From positions 1,607,501 to 1,671,500 of the forward strand of contig JANEZZ010000982.1 in the NCBI GenBank assembly GCA_026122225.1: 64,000 bases of DNA. Reading direction: 5' to 3'. Under the pieces are notes generated by a model. It was not told where the DNA came from. It saw only the letters and a list, made by a program, of their open reading frames with translations, and did no database searches. This DNA is from Heloderma charlesbogerti (lineage: Eukaryota > Chordata > Lepidosauria > Squamata > Helodermatidae). This document shows positions 42,242 through 53,535 of this stretch, in pieces (positions within the stretch are counted from its first letter, which is position 1; each line of letters starts with the position of its first letter). The position numbers and the translations under genes were made by a program.

Positions 42242-42804
42242 TAAGTGGTACAGTCCAGGGAAAACCTCGATTCTGCTTGCTATATGACCCAGCCCCCAAA
42301 CTATGGCCGGATTTCAACGCAACGCCAAGCATGCCAGCAAAACCTTCCCGTACATTGTTCCTCAAACTCAGCATCACATTTAAACTGGGTCAGCTCACCT
42401 GCACATGTAGCATTAGCGTGCCAGAGCTCTGTGGCCCAGGTTGGCCCCACACCGGCCCGCTCGCATTATACACGTAATGACTGCGGGCCCAGGTTAAATG
42501 CCTACCTGCCCACGTGGCTACAGGCAGCTGCTTTTTGCAAGGCTGGCTTCATAGCTGTTGCACACATTATGGGGAACTAGCTGTTAGTCAGTAGACTTCT
42601 GGGAAGAATAAAAACATTAGCAGAACAATAACAACACCACTGTACTCTTTATGATGAAGACAGCACGTGTTTATTTCAACAGGTTTTTTATGTGTCGTGT
42701 GCTGCTTTTAATTTGTGTGTTGTGGCGTTGCTTTATTGCCGCTTTTAGCTGGTGTTGCTATTTTTTAACCATTTTTTATACTGGTTATGTGTTTTGTTTT
42801 ACAT

Positions 42805-43172
42805 CTGAAGATTCAGGATGGAGAAAAGGAAAGACATCTTCATGTAGCGCACAGTTAAACTGTGGAATTCGCTACTACAAGATGTAGTGACGGCCACCAA
42901 TTTGGATGGCTTTAGAAGGGCATTGGACAAATTCCCGGAGGAAAAGGCTATCAAAGACTACTAGTTCTGATGGCGATGTGCTACCTCCAGTACCACAGGC
43001 ACTGTGCCTATGTACACCAGTTGCTGGGGAACATGGGCAGGAGGGTGCTGTTGCACTCATGTCCTCCTTGTGGGTTCCCAGTCGACAGCTGGTTGGCCAC
43101 TGTGTGAACAGAATGCAGGACTAGATGGACCCTTTGTCTGATCCAGCAGGGCTTTTCTTATAATCTTACTCT
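42805..43172 (+). mobile_element. CR1-like LINE (family 2), 3' end
   Basis: ACAGTTAAACTGTGGAATTC, GATGTAGTGACGGCCACCAA and TCGACAGCTGGTTGGCCACT, ending CTTTGTCTGATCCAGCAGG. Confidence 0.87.
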
Positions 43173-44130
43173 GAGCTGTACCATGGTAGGTAGGCGTGAT
43201 GGGAGTCTGCAGTGCAACACATCTCTAGGGCGGCTGATCTAGTCCATGCAGGGTGTTCTGTGAGCAGAAGACCAAGGTAGCAGTAGCAGTCATGGTGGTG
43301 GTGGAGCTAAATCAGAAGAATGTTAAAAGGATGGAAAGAGTGAAGGAGTTCATTTTAGGTAAGTATTACTTTAGACGGTATTTTAGGAGTTATGTTTAGG
43401 TAGGAAAAGATCCCAAGGGTATGCGGTGTCAATCATTATCAGGGTTTTTTTTACTCGATTTCAAAAAAGAAGGAGGCATGCAAAGAGAACAGGATGCAAT
43501 GCGGTGATTTTTGAAGGCAAACATGGGTTTAAATATGTTTTTAAGACCGTGCCTGAATCACAAGGGAAGGAATGGAGCCCCTCTGCCTTTGGGGTCGGCC
43601 CCCTTCGCTGCTACTTTTAGAAGGCTACAAGTGGGAACTGCCACAAAACATTGCTGTGGATCCTCACCATTTACAGGAGTTCACTTTTCCGGGGTTGAGC
43701 CTGCCAGCTTCCTCTTCCTCCTTGGGGATATGAGAAGCTGTATGCAGATGCAGCAGAGACCGTGGGGAGCAGGGCAAGTCAGGCAGGGCAATTCCCTGGC
43801 CTGTGTGCAGCTGCTTCCTAGCTCTGATCTAGGGCAAAGATGGGATGAGGTGGGAGGGGAGGGGCTGGGAAGGAAGGTAGGGAAGATTTTGGGTGGGGAT
43901 GAGGGCAACAGAGGCAGGGCAGGGCAGAGTGGGGGTGGGGCGGGGCAACACCGAGCAAAATGGATTGGGGCAGTTCAAGCAGCTTGGGTGGGTGGTGGAG
44001 AGAGAAAGGGGACTCAGACTCCTTCTGGCTCCCAACAGCTATTTCTTGACCCATTTGCCAGGGAGGTTAGAAGGTGGTTTGGAGGTATCCCAGCAAGCCA
44101 TGGGGTACAGGGAGCCCTGTGGGGATTTAC
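43173..44130. other. No gene recognised; half a fold-back copy near 43190
   Basis: GTGATGGGAGTCTGCAGTGC near 43195 is a family P half. ORFs at 43426-44137 are G-rich and low complexity. Confidence 0.45.
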
Positions 44131-44300
44131 CAGTTGAGGCTGGTGGTTCTGATGTCAGTGGGGCAGTGCATCCGCTCTGGGTTTCCGTCAGAACCAGTCA
44201 GAACTCTGTGAAGCACCTTGGATAGCTCCTTTAGAGTTCTGACGGAAACCCGGAGCGGATGCACCGCCCCACTGACAACGTAGCCACCAGCCTCCACTTT
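44131..44300. mobile_element. hAT-like fold-back element (family G), compact copy
   Basis: CAGTTGAGGCTGGTGGTTCT.. and ..GTAGCCACCAGCCTCCAC, with arms of about 75 bases closing on GAAGCACCTTGGATAG. TTTAC occurs on both sides. Confidence 0.82.
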
Positions 44301-44307
44301 ACTCTTG

Positions 44308-44418
44308 TTCATTTAAGCCTTCCCCAAGCTGCTACCCTCCAGATGGTTGGACCGCAACTCCCATTTGCCCCAGCCAGCATGGATGTGTTGCAGTCCAACA
44401 CATCTGGAGGGGAAGTCT
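44308..44418. repeat. Fold-back element (family P)
   Basis: GCCTTCCCCAAGCTGCTACC.. and ..GTTGCAGTCCAACACATCTG arms. Confidence 0.75.
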
Positions 44419-45959
44419 GATTTAGGCTCTGTGCCGCTGCCAAGCAGGCAAGGGAAAGCAAGGAGGTTGCTGAAAACACTGTGTCTCTCCCACGCAACTG
44501 CTCACTTTTGATCGCCTGCTTCCCTCCCACCACCTGTCACTCCATTTCTTTCTTTGGCCCCAATTTCCTTCCTCGCTGCTTTTCTCCTCTTGGCTCACTT
44601 GCCATTTTCTTCTCCTCCTCCTCCTCCTGCTCTGTTTTCGTCTCCTTTGTGACCCTTTTGCTCAGCTCTCCCATGACCCTTTTGCTCAGCTCTCCGCCAC
44701 ATCTCTCGCTGCCTTCCTGCTGCAGCCCCCTTTCCTCTTCCTCCTCCCCCTCCTTGCTTCCTCCCCTTCCTGCATACAAAGCCAAGTGCCAGCACAGTCG
44801 CTTGGCCTTTGCTGTCAAAACGTGCTGAGTGGGCAACTTTGCAGCATCCTCGCCTCTTGCTCACTCCCTCTTCCTCCCCCTTCCCCCATATGAGCACTCA
44901 CACGCACAGCCTCTCTTTCTCTGTGTTTCTTCTGTTTCCCCCCTTGTAAAGATGTTTTGTGTTTGTGCATAACTCAGAGGTCCCCCAAGCATGCAGACAC
45001 ATCTCTCTTGTGCATGGGTGGTGTGTATGTGTGTGTTTTGGCTACATAAGGATTGGCATTTTCCCCTGAACATTGGGAACAGAGGGAATGTTGGAGTGTG
45101 CGTGTGTGTGAATTAGCTAAATTTTATAGGAGTCAAGGGGTGGGGCTCATGGATTAGTGTCCCGTCCCCCCCAGTTGTGTGTGCAAAGCACCCCACATTT
45201 TGCTGGCACATGCATCGGCTGGCACTGAATTACAGTGCTCTTTATCAGGAGAATGAGATTTCAAAAGTGGAGGGTTGAGCTTTTGAAGTAGACCTGGGAT
45301 CGTCACATCTTTAATTAGTCTCTGACCCAATAACAGCTTTGTTGTGTGTGCCTCCTAGCCGCTTCCCCCAAGAATACAAGTGCTTTGCTGGAATAGGAAT
45401 AGAAAGGGTGAACACTGAGAATTGTTGTGCATGGCCAGTGAGACTTTCTACTGAGAATGAAAATGTTAACATCACATTTAAAAATGTTCTGTTAATTTTT
45501 ATTTATTATGTAACTACCTACTATAAATCTAAGAGAAAGAATAGCATTTAGAAAGTGTGCAAAGTTTATGTATATTACTCAGAGGTGAGTAATTCCTCCA
45601 TGCATAGCAGTTAAATTATTCCTTGGGCTGCAGCTGCATGGAGAAAATAATATTTGGTCAGAAGCATCCCTGGTTGTAGTTATCAAACCATCTGCCACTG
45701 TATTAACTAGCCCTGGGAAGGAGCAAATGTATCGAAGGATGTTCAGGATCTCTAAAGTTTGCTGTGATCTCATGTAGCCCCTCATTCAGGCTGCAATCCT
45801 ATCTACACTGGAGTCGGCCCCGTTGAGCACAGTGAGACTCACCTTAGGGTTTCCATGAGCATGCTGCTACCTCACTCTTGTAGCCCTATTTGGGCTTCAT
45901 TTCCGTTGGCACTCACCAGCTGGGTTTGTTATTAGAGGGAGTGTCAATACTTAACATAG
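44419..45959. other. No gene recognised over about 1.5 kb; pyrimidine-rich tract
   Basis: 44485-44900 is strongly CT-rich, with CTCCTCCTCCTCCTCC and a duplicated TGACCCTTTTGCTCAGCTCT. The ORFs on both strands (44481-45073) reflect that composition. Confidence 0.5.
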
Positions 45960-46175
45960 GTACAGCCCTTTGAGGTGCTCAGAGCACTTCATATGCCATA
46001 TCTAGTTGCAGGCCTTACAACAATCCCATTAAGCAAGTCAGTATTATTACCTCCCATATTGCAGATGTGGCATCTGAGGCTGAGAGAGAGAGCAGCATGC
46101 CTAGGTCATGGCAGAGGCAAGGTTCAAAATGGGGGTTTCCTCATAGCTTAGTCTCTTAGCCACCATGTCACACCA
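45960..46175 (-). mobile_element. MIR-like SINE, reverse orientation
   Basis: TTACAACAATCCCATTAAGC, CAGTATTATTACCTCCCATA, TGCAGATGTGGCATCTGAGG and AGTCTCTTAGCCACCATGTC follow a reversed MIR from tail through core to tRNA head. Confidence 0.65.
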
Positions 46176-46344
46176 ACTCTTATCTTCTGCTTTGTTTTCA
46201 AGTGGTTTCAGAAAAGCCAAGCCCTCCTAATAAGCACTAACCTTTGCAATGACCAAGTAACGAGAATCAAGTGTATCTGAATTGTCTGAAGGGACCCAAC
46301 ACATAAAAGACTCTGCAGCCACATTTGTTTGGCAAGGAGCAACA

Positions 46345-46482
46345 GTCACGGGCAACTTGTGGTGCTCCAGATGTTTTGACCTACAGTTCCCACGATCCCT
46401 CACCATTAGCTATGCTGGCTAGGGCTGATGGGAGTTGTAGACCAAAACATCTGGAGAGCCACAAGTTGCCCACCCCTGCTTA
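46345..46482. repeat. Fold-back element (family P, ACAAGTTGCCC subtype)
   Basis: GGGCAACTTGTGGTGCTCCA and TGGAGAGCCACAAGTTGCCC are near-perfect inverted ends. Confidence 0.85.
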
Positions 46483-46648
46483 ATGGTTGTTAGATTCCTT
46501 CAAGCAATTTATTTACATTCCGTTCTCAGTACAGGGTGATTTAAAAAGCCAACTAACAAAAGGTGTAGATCAGGGGTCCCCAAACATTTTGGAACTGTAG
46601 GCACATTTGGGAATTTGAGAAACTGTTGTGAGTACCACCACAAAATGG

Positions 46649-47033
46649 GTCCCTGCCAAAGGAAGAGAGGCGGGTGGCTACCAGGAAGAGGGCCTTTTCT
46701 GCTGTGGCACCCCAGCTGTGGAATGAGCTCCCTAGAGAGGTTTGCCTGGCACCTACGTTGTATTCCTTCCAGCGCAAGGTAAAGACCTTTTTATTCTCCT
46801 AGTCATTTTAGCATTTTAGCTTCCTAGTCTTTTGACTTTGGTGTTTCAGATCTGTATTTTAAATCTCTGCATTGCTGCTAGGTTTTATTCTGGTTGTATT
46901 GTTATATTGTCGTTTTAATGCTTTTAAATTTTATCCTGTGCTTTTTGGTTTTAATTTTTGTGAAATGCCCAGAGAGCTTCAGCTATTGGGCAGTATAGAA
47001 ATTAAATAATAATAATAATAATAATAATAATAA
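46649..47033 (+). mobile_element. L2-clade LINE 3' end inside the hAT element
   Basis: AGAGGCGGGTGGCTACCAGG, TGGAATGAGCTCCCTAGAGA and TTCAGCTATTGGGCAGTATA, ending in an (AAT)n tail at 47006-47033. Collinear with 1290-1630. Confidence 0.88.
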
Positions 47034-47034
47034 A

Positions 47035-47676
47035 CGGCCTAATCAATGGATCACTGTTTTGGCATCTACCTGTGATGTCTATGGATTAAGCTGTGTCTTA
47101 TTCAGCAAAAACTTTTGTTTTATGTCTGTTGGACAGTGCAATGTCTGTTTAATAAGAGATTGTCTAATTCGGCTAATTGCTTGTGGTGCAATATGTTTTT
47201 TCAACATATGTTTTGGCAGTGTCCAGTAGTTGCTTCTTTTTGGGAGGAGGTTATTACACAGATAAATGTTATACGGGAACAGACATAAATATTCGCTGAT
47301 GTACAAAATCATTTAAATTATTTACCTACTTCTTGGAAATTGACAAATGGTGGGCACAGCTGGATTTGCTGTGTCCTTTTGACAGCTAAAAGATGGATAT
47401 TACAGCATTGGAAGGATAAACAGTCATCTCCTATAATGTAATGGAAAGAGAACCTTACAGTGCTTTCAGTATTTGAATGGGGGCCATATAGACTCCACCA
47501 TTAGATGGATACTTATTTGGATATCTGGTCTGCTTTTGTTGAAGCCTATATATAATTATTACTTGAAAGTTGTATGCATTTCATGTGCATTCATTCCTGT
47601 GGATATATACAAATCCATGTACGTAAAATGCCCCCAATACATACATACATACATACATACATACATACATACATAA
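47035..47676 (+). mobile_element. L1-clade LINE, ORF2 C-terminus and 3' UTR
   Basis: A plus frame near 47180-47275 reads CLWCNMFFQHMFWQCP then SFWEEVITQINV, the Cys-rich end typical of L1 ORF2. It is followed by HWKDKQ-type coding remnants and a 3' UTR ending in an (ACAT)n run at 47637-47675. 5'-truncated. This is the only clear L1 in the window. Confidence 0.75.
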
Positions 47677-47784
47677 ATGTTTTTGCGGGTGCCCACAGGG
47701 GGGAAGGACATCATGGCCCCTTTGGAGGTGCCTGTGGGCACCATGGCATTTGTGGGCACCACTTTGGGGACCCCTGGTGTAGAT

Positions 47785-48202
47785 TAGCTCGCTGTTCATT
47801 CAACTTGGTAATCATTTGTGAGCACTTCTTAGGTCAATTAATAGCCCTGAAATTCCAAGGTATACAGATAAGATTAACCACACATTGCCAATAGGATGAC
47901 GTACTTGGCCATGATAGAAGTGGTCATTATGTCTTGATAATTGTCCTCCCAGGTATATTGCATTAACTTCAACACATATCCAACCATTAGGGTGAGAGTT
48001 TATTTGGCTGGGGAAGACTCTCTTAAATATTAACCACTGTACCTGAGCATATTTAACCCTGGATAACTAAGAACCATACACTTAAACTTTGGGCATGTAA
48101 TGCTGACTGTTTGGGGCTGGTGGAATGGAAAACTATAGGGTGGGATGGATTGGAGTGACCTTTACTGGAGTGACTGGCTAGAAGCCTGAAGAGAATATCT
48201 CT
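47785..48202. other. No recognised feature
   Basis: AT-rich sequence; minus ORF 48053-48268 continues near the ORF described next but shows no motif. Confidence 0.4.
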
Positions 48203-48520
48203 ACATTGCAACATCCCATTTGTTACGATTAAATGCCATTGAGTTCCTCCATGTTGTAGCTGATGCATGGAGCATTTGAAAGTCTGTGGCTGTTCCCAGT
48301 AGCTTCCACTTTGCTATCATGATGTGTAAATAAGCCCCCTTTTTAGACATCAATTCCACAAAACTGTTATCAGCACAAAAACCATTTTCTGGAATAGTTG
48401 CAGGATAAACATCAGAGAAATCTATACAGGCCACACAAAGACCCTTCAGGCATTTAGATGTGACATAGGGCTGCAAAGGCATTTTTGCAGGATGGAAAAA
48501 GCAGAGTGGAATCCATTTCT
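48203..48520 (-). CDS. Unidentified minus-strand open frame
   Basis: A frame of about 105 codons runs from a stop upstream of NEKWIPLCFFHPAKMPLQPY through CIDFSDVYPATIPENGF, CADNSFVELMSKKGAY and TATDFQMLHASATTWRNS to a stop at about 48201. Composition is protein-like and no repeat family of this window matches it. It could be an old transposon or viral gene fragment, a pseudogene, or chance. I do not recognise the family, and no splice sites were evident. Confidence 0.3.
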
Positions 48521-49058
48521 CATTTTACAGTGAAAAAATATCACTCCAACATTTCAATTAGTCACAGGCTGTAAGGGTTTATAGCCAACACCATACGCTC
48601 CTCTAATAGAAAAACAGCTTTTAAATCACATCCATTCTGTTCAAGGCTACATTTTTTGTGAGTTGTACAATAATACATTGCTAAAGAGTACCTGGAATCC
48701 TGGGAAGAATTAACACATGATTTTATGTATGTCGATACAAACCTTTATTGAAGCCTTTTATTATGACTGCTGTTTTTTCCTTCTCTTTTTCTTTTCTTAT
48801 GGCCGACCAGGCAAGCTTCCCATTAAAGGTTTGACATTTGCCATGTAATTGCAGTGTAACCAGATAAGGTAGACCACTCTTCAAACACCATTGGATTTAA
48901 ATGACATCTCTAGATCTGAACCTTCTGGAATAATGTATTACACCGGTCCGAGGATTAATTTCAGCTTACCAGTTGTTGTTTTACTAGGTAAAAGCCCATC
49001 ATTACAATGTGCAGGGTATGGGCAGAAGAAGGACCAGTGATGTGGGGTGGAAAATTTT
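48521..49058. other. No recognised feature
   Basis: AT-rich, no gene or named repeat. Confidence 0.4.
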
Positions 49059-49162
49059 CTGGAAATTTTTCCAGTGCTTTATTTTTCTGCAGAAAATTTT
49101 CCAGTGCTTTATTTTTCTGCGGAAATTTTTCCAGTGCTTTATTTTTCTGCGGGAAATTTTCC
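49059..49162. repeat. 30-bp minisatellite, about 3.3 copies
   Basis: Units of CCAGTGCTTTATTTTTCTGC plus ten more bases start at 49071, 49101 and 49131. The period is divisible by three, so both strands stay open (repeated FQCFIFL or QKNKALE), but coding is unlikely. GGAAAATTTTC-rich sequence also occurs near 50260-50300, perhaps the other end of the same element. Confidence 0.88.
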
Positions 49163-49508
49163 ATTTCATAGGTTCATTAATAACAATGAATGTTGGTCAA
49201 CTGAAATACAATATTAGGCACACTTGCCAGTTTCAAAGTTGTAATTAATGTTTTTCAGGTGATTGTCCCTAGTGTATGTCAGAGAATATATACATGTAAT
49301 TGAAATACATATATGTCTCAGTGTAAACTGGAACGAATAAGTAGTGATGGCAAAACTGAAGGTTCCCCAACAACTTTAGTGGAAGAGAGTTGAACTCGGT
49401 TGAAATAGTTAAGTAGCTGTCACCTTATCATGCACAGTTCTTTGGGATGCTAAAAGTAATTACTGTGTTAACGGTTTTCTGTTCTTTTCTTAAATTTAAA
49501 CAATATAA

Positions 49509-49945
49509 GGGAGGAATCCTATGGTTCCTCGGCAAATGTCCCAGGGCCCATTGGATTATTCGGAGTCCGCCTTCCGAGGTCAGAGACAGTGCTCTGATGT
49601 CAGAAGGGGGAGTCGGAGATCTGACCTCACTCCCCTCGGAGCCAGTGTGCAGAGAACCACACAGGCTGCCTCCCCGAGGTCAGAAAAGCAGCCTCGGTGC
49701 TTCAGGAAAGGGGATGTTTCAGTGGGCAGGGAGGGGCGGAGACCAGAGAGGCCGGGATACAAGTTATGCTGAGCCTCTTCCAGCCTCCACCAAAGTGCCC
49801 TTGCTAGACGTGCTAAAAAGTCCATCTAGCAAAATCTGAAGGAGAGGAGGATAGGGAGACAAAGATCGCCTCCACCACTCCTCCCACCCTGCATTGGATG
49901 ATTGGATGCCTCTGGGTTCAGGGGCTTCTGAACACCGAGGGTGCA
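49509..49945. mobile_element. Harbinger-like non-autonomous element (family R), right end decayed
   Basis: It begins GGGAGGAATCCTATGG after TAA, with GAGGTCAGAGACAGTGC, AGGAAAGGGGATGTTTCAGT and CCTGCATTGGATGATTGGAT, collinear with the intact copy at 63473-63923. The terminal inverted repeat is lost on the right. Confidence 0.68.
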
Positions 49946-50464
49946 ATCAATAGGAATGTAGCACATGCTATTGACAGGCATTCCATTAAAAAATCTACAT
50001 AATATAATATTTAAATCACATTAAGTGTGCTTTAATTCCCCCCCCCAAAAAATATTTCCAGTCAAATACTTGTGCATTGCAACAAAAAATAACATGGGAA
50101 CTTCTTTAGCTTTTAAAAAAAAACTTAATATGAATAAAATACACATGCTAAATTAGATCAGTTTCTAAGGCATCAGAAAATGTTTTGATGCAAACAGAAA
50201 ATGTTCTGATGTAAATTACCCTATGCACATTAGCCTAATTTACATAGGAAAAAATGCTGGAAAATTTTCTAATAAACAATTTTCTGGAAAACCCACTGGG
50301 GTGGACTTGTGGCAGCCCTATTGTTCACTGGGTGAGGAGTGCAAAGAGAACATATGGTGCCAATCTTGAAACAGCTCCATTGGCTCCTCGTTGGTTTCTG
50401 GGACCAGTTTGAAGTGTGGGTGCTGACCTTAAAGCCTAAAAGGCCTGGGTCCAAAGATAACAGA
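49946..50464. other. No gene recognised
   Basis: AT-rich stretch with a C run at about 50039. TTTTCTGGAAAACCCACTGG near 50280 may be a DNA-element end. Confidence 0.4.
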
Positions 50465-50930
50465 AGAATAGAAGAAGAGCCCTGCTGGATCAGATCAAGG
50501 GTCCATCTAGTCCAGCATTCTGTTCACACAGTGGCCAAGCAGCTGTTGACCAAGAACCCACAAGTAGGACACGAGTGCAACAGCACCCTCCCACCCATGT
50601 TCCCCAGCAACTGGTATACATAGGCTCACTGTCTCTGGTACTGGAAGTAGCACATAGCCATCAGGACTAGTAGCCATTCATAGCCTTCTCCTCCAGGAAT
50701 TTGTCCAACCCCCTTTTAAAGCCATCCAAATTGGTGGCTATCACTACATCCTGTGGAAGTTGGATTCCATAGTTTAACTCTGCTCTGTGTGAAGAACTAC
50801 TTTCTTTTAACTGTCCTGAATCTCCCACCAATTACCTTCATGGGATGACCCCAGGTTCTAGTATTATGAGAGAGGGAGAAAAATGTCTCCCTATCCATAC
50901 CCTGCATTCTCCAAAGGACCGCCTCCTCCC
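50465..50930 (-). mobile_element. CR1-like LINE (family 2), RT C-terminus and 3' end
   Basis: Reverse of the family terminus from AGAAGAGCCCTGCTGGATCA through CTATCACTACATCCTGTGG to TTCTAGTATTATGAGAGAGG. Confidence 0.87.
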
Positions 50931-51119
50931 ATATGCATTTGTTGAGATCATCCTTGAAAGTCCTGTTCAGGGTTTCCCCACAATCTGAGGGCCAAACTAG
51001 ATCCAATGTTAAGCACGTAAATGTCTCTTGAATGCCTGGTTTTTATTTACTAAATGGAAGTTGCAAAACCGCTGATTCAGACTGGGGCCAAAAAAAGGGG
51101 GAATCATGAAAATGAATGA

Positions 51120-51193
51120 AATATGTTGGTCCGCTGGCTAGGAATGATGAGAGTTGCAATCTAGCATGTCTGTAGGGCACTTGAGTGGGGAAG
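51120..51193. repeat. Half of a fold-back element (family P)
   Basis: GGCTAGGAATGATGAGAGTT and GTCTGTAGGGCACTTGAGTG, right half only. Confidence 0.5.
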
Positions 51194-51194
51194 G

Positions 51195-51385
51195 CAGAGT
51201 TAGAGTGCTGGACTAGGACATGGGAGGCTTGGGTTAAAATCCCCACTGAGCATGAATCTCACTGGGTGTTCTTGGGCCAATCACTATCCCTCAGCCTAAC
51301 CTACCTTGCAGGATTGCTGTGAGGATACCATTGTGGAGTGGGGAGGAGAAAGCAAGTACACTGCCTTGAACTCCTTAGAGCAGGG
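51195..51385 (+). mobile_element. tRNA-derived SINE (family T)
   Basis: AGAGTGCTGGACTAGGACAT, GGGTTAAAATCCCC (box B, altered), TTCTTGGGCCAATCACTATC and AGTACACTGCCTTGAACTCC. Confidence 0.75.
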
Positions 51386-51884
51386 ATGGGAAACATCCAG
51401 CCCACAGCTTAATCCAGCCTGCAGAGGATATCCATCCAACCTTGGATACTTTGGCTCCCTCTGTGGCCCTTGCCTAGTCCCATTTCCAAGCCTCTCCCCC
51501 TGGAGGCTACTAGGAGCTTGGAGAGTGGAATCCCCCTGTTATCTCTAATCATTGATTGGAGATAATGAGGAGATTCTCCTGACTTAGCACACTGCTTACC
51601 CTCTCAATTAGGAGGGGTAGCAGCATGCTAAATGCTTTGTCCAAGCCACACCTTCACCCACTGGGGAGGACATGACATGACTGAAGCCAATGGTCCCTGG
51701 TCAAGGTGGAGGCTGGAGCATTCAGTCATCCTGCATCTTCCCCCACTGGGAGAATGAGGCATGGGCAAAGTGGCCAAATGTCCCTGGCTGAAGTCATGCT
51801 CCCTGACATCATCCAGCCTGTGGAAGACCAGGTGTGTGTATGGGGGGTCATCCAGCCCACCACCTGTAATATGTGTTTCACAGG
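51386..51884. other. No recognised feature
   Basis: Unclassified; GATGGGAAACATCCAGCCCA near 51385 may be the edge of a DNA element. Confidence 0.4.
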
Positions 51885-52130
51885 GCTTTCAAGGATGTGT
51901 CCTGGAGGAGAAAGCTATCAGTGGCTACTAGTCCTGATGGCTATGTGCTGCCTCCAGTATCAGAGGCAGTGAGCCTATGTACACCAGTTGCTGGGAACAT
52001 GGGTGGGAGGGTGCTGTTCCGCTCATGCCCTGCTTGTGGGTTCCTAGTCGACAGCTGGTTGGCCACTGTGGGAGCAGAATGCTGGGCTAGATGGACCCTT
52101 GGTCTGATCCAGCACAGCTCTTTTTAAGTT
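51885..52130 (+). mobile_element. CR1-like LINE (family 2), 3' end
   Basis: AGTGGCTACTAGTCCTGATG, ACACCAGTTGCTGGGAACAT and TGGACCCTTGGTCTGATCCA to TTAAGTTCTTA. Confidence 0.88.
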
Positions 52131-52889
52131 CTTACCCCTGTCATAGAGAAAAGGCAGTACATAAATATAAATAAATACTGGGGGTTGAACTTTCTGCCGC
52201 TGAGCCCTGATTCATCCCCTTTCAGGATGCGCTGGCCACAAAATAAGGATATCTGGCAGCCTGCAAAGAATAAGCACACTGAAACAGTATGCTGCAAATA
52301 CAGCATAGTTTAAGAACGGGTGCTGTAACCCATCCTTTCCATTCTGCCAAACAGTTCAGCCATTTCCACCCTAACCTGCCAGACTGTTCATCCATGAATT
52401 AATGCAGGGATGGGCCACAGACTGTAAAGCAAACTCTGTAGGCTGCTAGACGAAGAGTGCCATGCACCGCAGAGGTGGCGAACTGCGATGACTCCAGATT
52501 GTCACCGAGAATGCAAACTTCTGCTATGTTGCAGGCATGTTTCTGGCTCTTAACTTCCAAGGCTACCTGCCTGCACACAGATAGACAAGCTGCATGCATC
52601 CCTCTCATAGCTGTTTGCAGGAGCGAGAAGCTGAGAGATGTGATTAGGGGTCACATCTCTCAAAACCCAGTTATTGAGCTCTCCTGAGGCCATCTTTATG
52701 TGAGCGAAGAGAAAAAAATAATCGTAGTAGGAAGGGCTTGGAAGCATCTATCTCCCCTAAGGAAAACCTTCAAAGGAAGCCATAGGGAAGTGGCTTCTCC
52801 GATAGTTACTGATTTATCCAGAGTTCTTTAATGAAGATGGAAAAAATACTGGAAGATCAAAAGAAAGCTGCCTCTTTCTTGGATTTTGA
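52131..52889. other. No gene recognised
   Basis: A retroposon tail lies near 52150-52180 (AAATATAAATAAATA); ORFs at 52399-52747 have no motif. Confidence 0.45.
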
Positions 52890-53012
52890 CTGCTGTGTCG
52901 CTTAGAGGCAGAACACCACCGAGGTCCCAGGCTCAGTCCCTGCAGGACTAAGAAAGACCCTTATCTGAAACCCTGGAGAGCTGCTGCCAATTAGTGTAGT
53001 AGACAAGAGGTG
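52890..53012 (+). mobile_element. tRNA-derived SINE, partial
   Basis: GTCCCAGGCTCAGTCCCTGC (box B region), GAAACCCTGGAGAGCTGCTG, CCAATTAGTGTAGTAGACAA, in the order of the 57822 copy. Confidence 0.65.
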
Positions 53013-53396
53013 TGGTTTGCATGTCCCAACTGCCCAGGGTTTCTTTAAAACCTGGGTAACCATGAACGAGTGGGAGCGAGCGAGCGTGTTGGCTCCTGGC
53101 GGCCCATCCGTGCCTGCCGAGCCAAACAACCCAGGTCCCTGGGCTGTTCATCGTGACATCCGAAACCAAAATTGTAGGTTGTCGCGGGAGGAATATCCTA
53201 GACTTGTAACCCATGTTTGGACGTTTAGCTCTGACCGGCTGCAGTGGGAGCAATCGGAGGTCAAGAACTAGCATGCTTGCTTCCCCCGCTTCTGCTTCAT
53301 TCACAACAACCCACAGGTTAACAAAACATGGGTTGTTGTGACGTACGAACTGGGTCAGTACTGTGCTAGATGGAGCATAGGACTGGCTCTTTATAT
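53013..53396. other. No gene recognised; possible inverted-repeat element
   Basis: AACCCATGTTTGG and AACATGGGTTGTTGTG near 53210 and 53325 suggest a decayed DNA element related to 19388-19666. Confidence 0.35.
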
Positions 53397-53535
53397 TTAT
53401 TATTAAATTTATTTATTATTAAATTTATGAATCGCCCATCTGGCTGGTCACCCAGCCACTCTGGGCGATGTACAGCATATAATAAAACAGTTTAAAACAA
53501 TAAAATTCTACAATAAAAACGTTTTCTAAAATACC

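Larger units (their letters stand above)
46571..47776. mobile_element. hAT element with two nested LINE fragments
   Basis: It begins CAGGGGTCCCCAAAC and ends TTTGGGGACCCCTG, with the exact 8-bp duplication GTGTAGAT (46563-46570 and 47777-47784). Only about 75 bases at the left and about 90 at the right belong to the hAT element. The middle is an L2 3' end and an L1 3' end. Confidence 0.9.
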
